In this document: positions 57,541-64,000 of the stretch, piece after piece
How positions within the stretch are numbered: position 1 is the first letter of the stretch
Layout: each line of letters opens with the position of its first letter
Assembly (NCBI GenBank): GCA_024304985.1
Contig: JAMWZC010000002.1
Span: 248,001 to 312,000 of the forward strand
Reading direction: 5' to 3'
From: Paracoccaceae bacterium
GTDB taxonomy: Bacteria; Pseudomonadota; Alphaproteobacteria; Rhodobacterales; Rhodobacteraceae
Length of the DNA stretch: 64,000 nt
Translations under genes and position numbers: made by a program
The notes under the pieces: generated by a model
What the model saw: only the letters and a program-made list of their open reading frames with translations
Told to the model about the DNA's origin: nothing
The model's database searches: none

Positions 57541-59040
57541 ATGACAATTTCCTCTTCCCTGAATGCTGGCGTCGCCGGCCTGTCTGTCAATGCAAGTCGG
57601 CTTGCCGCGATTTCGGACAATATCGCAAACTCCGCCACCTTTGGTTACAAACGCATGGAAGCCGATTTTCATTCGATGGTGATCTCGTCGAACGGTGGCA
57701 GCTATTCCGCCGGTGGTGTGCGGGTGACATCCCAGCGGTTGATCGACCAACGTGGTTCGCTTGTCTCGACAAGTAATCCCACAGATCTTTCTGTGCGTGG
57801 CCGCGGTTTTCTGCCGGTTGCCTCGGCGTCCGAGATCGCGGTCGGCAATGGTCAGCTGATGCTTCTCACAACAACCGGCTCATTTCGGACAGATGACGAA
57901 GGGTTCCTGCGAACAGAGTCCAATCTGGTTCTGCTGGGTTGGCCCGCCTTGCCAGATGGAAGCATTCCCCCGGTACCCCGCGATACCAGTGCCGGACTGC
58001 GCCCTGTGCAAATCAACGTCAACCAGTTCACAGGAGACCCGACAACCCGCCTGAGCCTTGGCGTGAACCTGCCCGCGACCGAGACCGCTTCGACAGGAAC
58101 AGGACAATCACGAGAACTGTCGGTCGAGTATTTCGGCAATCTTGGAACATCCGAAAGCCTGATGATCGACTATCAGCCCACGGTCCCGGCCAGCGGTTCC
58201 TCCAACCAATGGACAATGACTATCCGTGACACAGCCTCTGCCAACGCCGTGGTTGGGCAATATACGCTCGATTTCGATGATGGGCGCATCGCAGGGGGCA
58301 CTCTGAACGCAGTCACAACGCTGGCTGGCGGGGCTTATGATGCCCAGACCGGGTCATTGATCGTCAATGTCGCTGGCGGCCCGATGGAGATCAATATCGG
58401 CCGTATCGGCGCCACTGACGGACTCACGCAACTGTCAAACAGCTTTGCTCCGGTGTCCATTTCCAAGGACGGCTCTCCTGTCGGAAACATGACCTCGGTC
58501 GAAGTGGACGCGAACGGTTTTGTTCACGCCTTCTTCGATACTGGCATCACGCGACGCATCTTCCAGATTCCGTTGGTGGATATGCCCAATCCCAATGGAA
58601 TGGTCGCCCTGGATGAACAGACTTATGTCCCCTCGCCGGAAAGCGGAACCTACTTCCTATGGGATGCGGGTGACGGACCGACAGGTGACATCGTTGCCTT
58701 CGCACGTGAGGAATCAGCCACCGATGTAGCGGGCGAACTGACCGACATGATCCAGACACAGCGCGCCTACTCGTCCAATGCCAAGGTCATTCAGACGGTG
58801 GCATTGTCCTTGGCGGTCCCTACCGACTTGCCGGTCGAGATCATATCCTGCGTCTTGCCCAGATTGGCATTGATGGATTTCAGGGTTTGCAGCGCGACCA
58901 TCGCGCCGTTATTGGTCAGAATGCTTGACATATTTCAGGTTCCTTTTTGCATGTTGAGCGCCTTTTGCGCGTTCGATTGTGCCGCCCCCACAAGAACGAC
59001 TGCCTGCCTTCTGACGTTTGCAGGTCATGGGGTTCCATGA
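57541..59040 (+). CDS. flgE: Flagellar hook protein FlgE, C-terminus replaced by antisense flagellin sequence
   Basis: The frame gives 499 residues from the ATG at 57541. Residues 1-420 are a normal FlgE: N-terminal helix MTISSSLNAGVAGLSVNASR and SDNIANSATFGYKR, then variable D1-D2 domains, and near the end ELTDMIQTQRAYSSNAKVIQ. At residue 420 (58800) the family sequence stops about a dozen residues early. The next 79 residues are the translated antisense strand and leader of a flagellin gene. The lost segment belongs to the C-terminal helix needed for hook assembly and recognition, so the protein is probably not functional. The upstream CtrA-like site and ribosome binding site are intact. 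Confidence 0.85.
   Translation: MTISSSLNAGVAGLSVNASRLAAISDNIANSATFGYKRMEADFHSMVISSNGGSYSAGGVRVTSQRLIDQRGSLVSTSNPTDLSVRGRGFLPVASASEIAVGNGQLMLLTTTGSFRTDDEGFLRTESNLVLLGWPALPDGSIPPVPRDTSAGLRPVQINVNQFTGDPTTRLSLGVNLPATETASTGTGQSRELSVEYFGNLGTSESLMIDYQPTVPASGSSNQWTMTIRDTASANAVVGQYTLDFDDGRIAGGTLNAVTTLAGGAYDAQTGSLIVNVAGGPMEINIGRIGATDGLTQLSNSFAPVSISKDGSPVGNMTSVEVDANGFVHAFFDTGITRRIFQIPLVDMPNPNGMVALDEQTYVPSPESGTYFLWDAGDGPTGDIVAFAREESATDVAGELTDMIQTQRAYSSNAKVIQTVALSLAVPTDLPVEIISCVLPRLALMDFRVCSATIAPLLVRMLDIFQVPFCMLSAFCAFDCAAPTRTTACLLTFAGHGVP
58791..58931 (-). pseudogene. fliC: Flagellin (fliC) remnant, first 46 codons only
   Basis: On the minus strand an ATG at 58931, behind aaagga, opens a frame that begins MSSILTNNGAMVALQTLKSI and continues through ISTGKSVGTAKDNATV, the typical N-terminus of Rhodobacterales flagellin. 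At the flgE junction it meets an immediate TGA (58793-58791). The remaining flagellin, well over 200 residues, is absent. The breakpoint lies in the 10-bp string cagacggtgg (58792-58801), which fits both genes. Confidence 0.88.
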
Positions 59041-59142
59041 CTTGCGCCACCCTTTTGGATGCAGACCCAACATGCTGCTTGAAATGCTAAGGATGTGCTA
59101 AATCCAGACGCTGATTTACGCAGGATTTGTCACAAAACCTGC
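58932..59142 (-). promoter_or_regulatory. Former fliC leader and promoter region
   Basis: These 211 bp between the fliC remnant and the flgN-like gene hold no other gene; the plus-strand frame from flgE ends inside. On the minus strand TTAG-N7-TTAG (59101-59087) resembles a CtrA box. A 7-bp hairpin gtcatgg/ccatgac (59024-59041) could lie in the mRNA leader, the part of flagellin messages that FlbT is known to bind in Caulobacter. Confidence 0.4.
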
Positions 59143-59526
59143 CTATGCACGCTTCTCAACCTGGCCGGAACGAAGGCTGGTGATGACGGTTCTCCGGCCG
59201 CTTTGATCATAGGTGTCCAATGTGTCGCGGATCCGGCGCAACGCTGCCATACGATCTACAGCGGCACGGATACCATCCATTGCGCCATCAATAAGCACAT
59301 GATTTCGCATGGCTTTTTCGCGAACTGCACTGAAATCATCGGCCTGCTCGCTCTGAACGGCATGCAGCGCATCAATCAGGCGTTCCTTCTCGCGCAGACC
59401 GCGCGAGATCGCGTCGAGATCGCCATCAAGTAGAGCCCTGCGCTCTTTGTCCAGAAGCTCGTCAAGATTGGCAAGGATCACCGCGGCCTGATCCAGCTTG
59501 CCGGGAGTTGTGTCGATCTCAGACAT
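59143..59526 (-). CDS. flgN: FlgN-like flagellar export chaperone
   Basis: 127 residues, nearly all helix, with charged heptads (LANLDELLDKERRALLDGDLD near 18-38). Length, helicity and the position beside flgJ fit FlgN, the chaperone of FlgK and FlgL, whose genes are not seen here. Sequence identity within this family is low, so the name rests largely on context. The ATG overlaps the flgJ stop by 8 bp. Confidence 0.65.
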   Translation of the reverse strand: MSEIDTTPGKLDQAAVILANLDELLDKERRALLDGDLDAISRGLREKERLIDALHAVQSEQADDFSAVREKAMRNHVLIDGAMDGIRAAVDRMAALRRIRDTLDTYDQSGRRTVITSLRSGQVEKRA

Positions 59527-59827
59527 TCTGACGCTCCTTCAATGCGTGATACAGCGATTCTGACAGTCCGATTCCGCCGGCTTTGACCATGGTCTCGGCC
59601 TGCGATTGGAGCAGAAAGGACGCAAACTGCTCTTCGCCGATGCCGCCCCCAAACGCGGTGCCTGTGCGTCCAAGTCCGGCTGATTTCAACATTTCAGCTA
59701 GAAAACTTGCCTCCAGCTGCTGAGCAGCCTTGCGCAGGGGATCGTGGGCAACGCCTTGCTTCAAAGCGAGTGGACCAGATCGGTCATGGGTCTGGGTCGG
59801 TGCGACGAATGTAAGGGCAAGGGACAT
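59519..59827 (-). CDS. flgJ: Rod-binding protein FlgJ (N-terminal domain only)
   Basis: 102 residues from the ATG at 59827. The rod-binding domain is recognised by KAAQQLEASFLAEMLKSAG near residue 33 and the end EEQFASFLLQSQAETMVKAGG. It lacks the muramidase domain of enterobacterial FlgJ, as is normal in alphaproteobacteria. It helps assemble the flagellar rod in the periplasm. It shares a 108-bp divergent spacer with fliK. Confidence 0.85.
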   Translation of the reverse strand: MSLALTFVAPTQTHDRSGPLALKQGVAHDPLRKAAQQLEASFLAEMLKSAGLGRTGTAFGGGIGEEQFASFLLQSQAETMVKAGGIGLSESLYHALKERQNV

Positions 59828-59874
59828 GAGGTTTCTCCAATTGAAGGGATTTTTTTGATCTTGCGCCTTCAGCG

Positions 59875-59890
59875 GTAAAGAACCGGTAAC
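59875..59890 (+). promoter_or_regulatory. CtrA-like box between flgJ and fliK
   Basis: GTAA (59875-59878), seven bases, GTAAC (59886-59890): the right spacing with one mismatch in each half. It is midway between the divergent flgJ and fliK starts. Confidence 0.35.
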
Positions 59891-59935
59891 CAGACACATG
59901 CAATCTTGGGGACTGATCGAAATCCGGGGTGCTTC

Positions 59936-61549
59936 ATGTCACTGACCGCAACACACGCAATGGGACTACTGCCAATCACCCATCTGCCTCATGCCGTGAC
60001 GCAGCCGGATGTCCGGGCAGCTTTGTCGAACGCGTTCCCGGGCGCATCCGATCGTGCTCCTGTGGATTTCTCCCTGATATTCACGATGGACCTGACGGAA
60101 GAGGCGCCTGCCTCCGGCTTTATGTCGGACGATATGGTTGACCTTCAAGATAGCGACGAAACAGTCACTAATTCGGCTGAAACTCCGCAAGAGCCGCTCT
60201 TGGAACCAATGGATCACGAAAGGCAGGATTCTATGTCTGGGGACATCCACGATGATCAGCAAAGGGATCAAGTCGTGCCGCCCCAGCAAACGGGTCAAGG
60301 CATGGGCCCGTTGGTTCTAACGCCATTGGGTGACCTTCACCTTCGTGTTGTGTCTTCGGATCACCCAGGTGATCCGGACGCTGGGGTGTCATCGGTGGAG
60401 GCCATCGGGATTTCGGTTGCTAGCCGACTTCGACACGCCCCGTCTTGGGGTCCAGTTCTGCCCTTGCCTGACGGTGAAAGGCCGCGTGATCCGGTTCTTC
60501 AAGGTCCCACGCGCACTCCGGATGCGGTTCAGGCTCCTGTCAATGGCACGCATTCTGACCCGGCTACCACTGCCATTCAGTCACCCGACCGGCCTCTGCG
60601 TCTCATAGCGCCAAGTGACGGCATGGCGGCACCGCGGGAAAGGATCGCCCAAGGGGATGTTTTTCTGTCGGCACAGCGTGAACAAAAGGTTCTGCCGTAC
60701 CACGCTACTGAAACTTTGGCCGATCCGTCACCAAACTCCAATCACGCGTCTGAACCCGAGGTTGGTCTACCGCGCAAGTCGATAATGAGCGGCACCGCAA
60801 CTCCAAATGGGCTGATGCTTCGGGAAGCGCTCCAAAATCCTGTGAAGCCAAGTAATGCAGAACTGTCGCCTCCTGTCCAAACTGGCGTCGTATCTCTTTC
60901 TGAACTGACCTTGGCTTCACAGAAGGAACTACCGGCCAGTCCTCGGGTTGACGGGAACGGAGGGGGCGTTCCACCCGTCGTGCAGATGGCCGGCGCACTT
61001 TTCGTGACACCAACTCGCGCAATCACTCAGGCAAATCTGTTTCCGTTGGAAAGCACGCGATCCGCCGAGATGGATACTCCTTCACAAGACAACCTCGGTC
61101 TGTTGATAGCTGCGCCATCGTCCACGTCATTGTTGCCCGAAGTGCTTAACACGCGCCCTGAGAACCCGCGCCCGGTTCTTCAACAGTTGCTTGATGCAAG
61201 CGTCCGAGCGATCGAGCGACCGGTTGATCTGCATCTTAATCCCGAGGAACTGGGGCGAGTGCGGATCAGCATGACGATGAGCGATGGGGTGATCACGATG
61301 ACTGTTCTGGCGGAGCGGTCCGAGACCTTGGATCTCATGCGTCGCCACAGTGATCAGTTGGCGCAGGAACTGCGACAACTGGGCTATGGCACGATCAACT
61401 TTTCTTTTGGACAGAGAGAAGGCGGAAAGGACGAGCGAACAGACGGCCAGCCAAGTGAGTCCCTGTCCGATCTGCCCGAGGCGACGGTAGCTGTTTTGCC
61501 CCGATACGAGCCAAAACTTCACGAATCCGGCCTTGATATCAGGGTTTAG
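59936..61549 (+). CDS. fliK: Flagellar hook-length control protein FliK
   Basis: 537 residues from the ATG at 59936. The long N-terminal part (1-410) is low in complexity, rich in Pro, Ser, Gln and Asp, as expected of the molecular ruler. The conserved C-terminal domain (about 420-505) has LHLNPEELGRVRISM and LRQLGYGTINFSFG. It sets hook length by switching FlhB export specificity. flgD starts 10 bp after its stop. Confidence 0.9.
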   Translation: MSLTATHAMGLLPITHLPHAVTQPDVRAALSNAFPGASDRAPVDFSLIFTMDLTEEAPASGFMSDDMVDLQDSDETVTNSAETPQEPLLEPMDHERQDSMSGDIHDDQQRDQVVPPQQTGQGMGPLVLTPLGDLHLRVVSSDHPGDPDAGVSSVEAIGISVASRLRHAPSWGPVLPLPDGERPRDPVLQGPTRTPDAVQAPVNGTHSDPATTAIQSPDRPLRLIAPSDGMAAPRERIAQGDVFLSAQREQKVLPYHATETLADPSPNSNHASEPEVGLPRKSIMSGTATPNGLMLREALQNPVKPSNAELSPPVQTGVVSLSELTLASQKELPASPRVDGNGGGVPPVVQMAGALFVTPTRAITQANLFPLESTRSAEMDTPSQDNLGLLIAAPSSTSLLPEVLNTRPENPRPVLQQLLDASVRAIERPVDLHLNPEELGRVRISMTMSDGVITMTVLAERSETLDLMRRHSDQLAQELRQLGYGTINFSFGQREGGKDERTDGQPSESLSDLPEATVAVLPRYEPKLHESGLDIRV

Positions 61550-61559
61550 GGAGACTGAC

Positions 61560-62213
61560 ATGACAACGATAGACACACTTGGGCCCCCTTTTCAGACGCG
61601 TGTGGAACCACCTGCGCCGAAAACTGTCATCAACTCGGATTTTGAAACCTTCCTGAAAATGCTGACTGCACAACTCAAGAATCAGGATCCACTCAATCCG
61701 ATCGAATCGAACGATTTCGCAGTTCAACTGGCCACTTTCTCATCGGTCGAGCAGCAGGTTCTGACGAATGATCTTTTGTCCGGGCTGTCTGGTCAGATGG
61801 GGCAGATGGGCATGGCACAACTGGCCGCTTGGGTTGGAATGGAAGCACGCGCACCGATCCCCGCGCGGTTTGAGGGTTTTCCGGTCACGCTGCAGACTAG
61901 CCCCCTCGCCACCGCGGACTCAGCGCGCCTAGTGGTGCGCAACGAAGGCGGCAATGTGGTTCAGACACTCGCCATACCGAACAGGCCGGAAAGTTATCGG
62001 TGGAGCGGTCAGGATGCTTCGGGCCAAAGCCTGCCACCCGGACTCTACAGTTTTGAAGTGGAAAGCTACTTCCAGAATGACTTGCAGGGCACCAGTGTTC
62101 CGGATGTCTACGATCGTATCGTTGAGGCCCGCAGTGATGCTGGTCGCACCATTCTTGTGATGGAGGGCGGAGCGACGGTTGATGCCGCCAGGGTGACGGC
62201 GCTGCGCAACTAG
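61560..62213 (+). CDS. flgD: Flagellar hook-capping protein FlgD
   Basis: 217 residues from the ATG at 61560. The N-terminal signature FETFLKMLTAQLKNQDPLNP near residue 29 and SNDFAVQLATFSSVEQQ are typical. The C-terminal FlgD Ig-like/tudor part includes YRWSGQDASGQSLPPGLYSF. It forms the scaffold cap on which FlgE subunits assemble. It is cotranscribed with fliK and appears intact, in contrast to flgE. Confidence 0.95.
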   Translation: MTTIDTLGPPFQTRVEPPAPKTVINSDFETFLKMLTAQLKNQDPLNPIESNDFAVQLATFSSVEQQVLTNDLLSGLSGQMGQMGMAQLAAWVGMEARAPIPARFEGFPVTLQTSPLATADSARLVVRNEGGNVVQTLAIPNRPESYRWSGQDASGQSLPPGLYSFEVESYFQNDLQGTSVPDVYDRIVEARSDAGRTILVMEGGATVDAARVTALRN

Positions 62214-62329
62214 GGCGCGTCGCATCGGCACTGTGAATTCAGCGGATCTCGGGTTAGGTCAGGCAAGCCGATCCTTACGCAGGGTGGCGTCGATTCACCC
62301 CAACACCGCAACCGAGTGATCCACACGCC

Positions 62330-63250
62330 GTGAATGAACGCAAAGCAGACAAAACTGAAATGGTAGATCCGCCGCCTGTTCTTGTGCGTGATCTGATGGC
62401 CGCCGGTTTGGTATCCGCTACGTCGTGTTGGACAGTTTTACCGGGTGGACGCACCAATCAAGTCTGGAATGTCACGGACAAGGATGTCAGTCGAGTGGTC
62501 AAGCTCTACACTCCTTGTGCCGAGACGCCTCTTTTCCGAAACGACCCGCAAGCCGAAGCAATGGTCCTCGATGTGCTCAAGGGCAGCGGTCTTGCTCCGA
62601 AACCGGTTTTCAGCGGTATTCTGTCCTCGGGTCCGGTGCTGATCTATGAACATCAGGCAGGATCGCCGTGGCGCTCGGATGTTGATGCGGTCGCGCATGT
62701 CCTGAAGTCCCTTCATGCCCGACCCTGTCCCACAAGTCTCCGCGCGCTTGCCCCTGCGCCGGATGGGGCCGCGGCACTTGTGGCGCAAACGCGGGCTATT
62801 CTGGACCAGACGCCGTCAGAGCAAGCCGCAGCCCTCCGCGCGTTGGAGCCGCGCAGCGAGGTTCTGCCCTCGGGGCAACTCTGTGTGCTTCACGGGGATC
62901 CGGTGCCAGACAATCTGATCTGCCCGGACGGGGCCCATGCCGGTTTGCCGGTGCTGATCGACTGGCAATGTCCTGCGCTTGGCGATCCGATCCTTGATCT
63001 TGCACTGTTTCTGTCTCCGGCAATGCAGCAGATCTGCCGCGGCAAACCGTTGACGGCACAGGAGAGAGCATCCTTCCTGACGGCCTATGGCGACGGTGCC
63101 GCGACGGCGCGCTTGACGGCGTTGCAGCCGATTCTGCATTGGCGCATGGCTGCCTATTGCCTGTGGAAGATCACGCGGCCGACGCCAGATCCCTCCTATA
63201 GCCTTGCGATGGACCAGGAAATTGAAGCATTGCAACGTCTTGCGGTTTAG
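62330..63250 (+). CDS. Phosphotransferase of the APH/choline kinase fold
   Basis: 306 residues from a GTG at 62330; an ATG at 62360 would remove ten residues. The catalytic loop VLHGDPVPDNLI near residue 187 and the metal-binding LIDWQCPALGDPILDLA near 207 show an active APH-fold kinase. Its nucleotide loop (LPGGRTNQVWNV) resembles choline or thiamine kinases. The substrate is not clear. It stands 116 bp after flgD and converges with ubiB. Confidence 0.8.
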   Translation: MNERKADKTEMVDPPPVLVRDLMAAGLVSATSCWTVLPGGRTNQVWNVTDKDVSRVVKLYTPCAETPLFRNDPQAEAMVLDVLKGSGLAPKPVFSGILSSGPVLIYEHQAGSPWRSDVDAVAHVLKSLHARPCPTSLRALAPAPDGAAALVAQTRAILDQTPSEQAAALRALEPRSEVLPSGQLCVLHGDPVPDNLICPDGAHAGLPVLIDWQCPALGDPILDLALFLSPAMQQICRGKPLTAQERASFLTAYGDGAATARLTALQPILHWRMAAYCLWKITRPTPDPSYSLAMDQEIEALQRLAV

Positions 63251-63253
63251 GCG

Positions 63254-64000
63254 TCAGAGCAGAAACATTGCCGCAATAGACCCGCCCGCCCCCGCGACAC
63301 CGCCCAGAACCAGCCACAGCACCGGCCATAACAGGCTGGGACGCGGCGGAGGGTCACCGGCGCTGGCCTGTCGGATCAGAGCAGCCTCGACCAGACCGGG
63401 CAGACGCGGGCCGAATCGGGCCAAGACCTGCGCCGTTTTGCCAAGATCCCGCAGGACGGCGCGTGGGCCGATGCTTTGCTTGATGTAATCCTCGACGATG
63501 GGCTTGGCGACTTCCCAGATGTTGATCTGCGGATAAAGGCTACGCGCCACCCCTTCAACCACGACCATCGTGCGTTGCAGCAGGATCAGCTCGGTACGCG
63601 TCTCCATCCCGAAACGCTCTGTTACATCAAAAAGATAGCTCAGAAGCCGACCCATCGAGATCTGCGTGGCATCCATCCCGAAGATCGGCTCGCCCACAGC
63701 GCGCAGGGCACGTGCGAATTCATCGACATCGCGGTTGGCAGGCACGTAGCCTGCTTCGAAATGCACCTCGGCGACGCGTTTGTAATCCTTGCGGATAAAG
63801 CCGAACAGGATCTCGGCATAGACGCGACGGGTGTACTCGTCGATATGTCCCATGATCCCGAAGTCATAGGCGATGATGTCACCATTCGCGGCGACCTTCA
63901 GATTGCCCTGATGCATGTCGGCATGAAAAAAACCGTCGCGGAGCGCATGGTTCAGAAAAAGTTGCAGGACTCTCTCTCCCAAGAGCCGTCGGTTGTGGCC
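63254..64000 (-). CDS. ubiB: UbiB family kinase-like protein of ubiquinone synthesis (5' part beyond window)
   Basis: The visible 248 codons are the C-terminal half; the frame is open to the right edge. The kinase-like core is seen in GFFHADMHQGNLKV and IAYDFGIMGHID, the UbiB forms of the catalytic and DFG loops. Two C-terminal membrane helices (PSLLWPVLWLVLGGV and AGGSIAAMFLL) end the protein. It is an atypical ATPase that supports ubiquinone synthesis at the membrane. It ends 3 bp from the phosphotransferase stop. Confidence 0.93.
   Translation of the reverse strand, partial: GHNRRLLGERVLQLFLNHALRDGFFHADMHQGNLKVAANGDIIAYDFGIMGHIDEYTRRVYAEILFGFIRKDYKRVAEVHFEAGYVPANRDVDEFARALRAVGEPIFGMDATQISMGRLLSYLFDVTERFGMETRTELILLQRTMVVVEGVARSLYPQINIWEVAKPIVEDYIKQSIGPRAVLRDLGKTAQVLARFGPRLPGLVEAALIRQASAGDPPPRPSLLWPVLWLVLGGVAGAGGSIAAMFLL

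Noticed and set aside
59258-59272. Right attachment site copy of the tRNA-Thr end (agcggcac)
   Set aside because: Only 8 bases match, which is expected by chance; no longer direct repeat of the tRNA end was found.

Overview
The window reads as chromosomal DNA of an alphaproteobacterium of the order Rhodobacterales (Roseobacter/Rhodobacter group). The signs are a divergent senC/regB redox-sensing pair, the block maf-aroE-coaE-dnaQ-secB-fxsA facing hemJ-rho-mnmE-mnmG-rsmG-parA-parB, a mitofilin-like Mic60 between hemD and hemY, a Rhodobacter-type porin, and flagellar genes of the alphaproteobacterial type. Genes are tightly packed, with many 4-8 bp stop/start overlaps.

Layout. 1-14700: redox sensing (senC partial, regB), an orphan multi-PAS membrane protein with a consensus CtrA box upstream, then tsaE-amgK-murU-addB-addA (tRNA t6A modification, peptidoglycan sugar recycling, double-strand break repair), trxA and the hslVU protease. 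14752-22070: a DUF900-like lipoprotein, smr-mltA-tim44 on the minus strand, fxsA and secB on the plus strand, and dnaQ-coaE-aroE-maf on the minus strand. 22071-22489: a 419-bp gene-free, partly AT-rich stretch with one perfect and several near-perfect DnaA boxes. It separates leftward from rightward genes and is the best candidate for the chromosome replication origin. 22490-29890: hemJ, a small upstream ORF coupled to rho, rho, mnmE, mnmG, rsmG, parA and parB, with two canonical parS sites inside the mnmG and rsmG reading frames. 29896-36795: hemW-rdgB-rph, hrcA-grpE and mutS. 36929-41764: malic enzyme, a PfkB-family kinase, and a class IV aminotransferase directly followed by a sulfotransferase-like gene. 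41819-50855: argG, ilvA, an HD-domain protein, ahcY, a DUF2853 gene, EVE and YciI proteins, gpsA, tsaD and hemD. 50954-53760: mic60-hemY.

53805-59040 is the disturbed part. A tRNA-Thr is followed by an orphan tyrosine recombinase on AT-rich DNA. Next comes a porin gene without a recognisable start codon at its signal peptide, then motB and flgE. flgE runs through a sharp junction into the antisense strand of a flagellin gene of which only 46 codons remain. A shared 10-bp microhomology marks the breakpoint, which points to a deletion of flagellar genes. Beyond it lie flgN-like, flgJ, fliK and flgD, then a phosphotransferase and a partial ubiB at the right edge. TTAA-N7-TTAA-like (CtrA-type) motifs lie upstream of the PAS gene and the flagellar genes.

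No gene cassette in the window looks like a wholly new multi-gene system. The most notable observations are the flgE/fliC chimera, the origin with its parS neighbourhood, the rho leader ORF, a 29-nt perfect palindrome in hemJ, and the aminotransferase-sulfotransferase pair. All are from reading alone; no database search was run.
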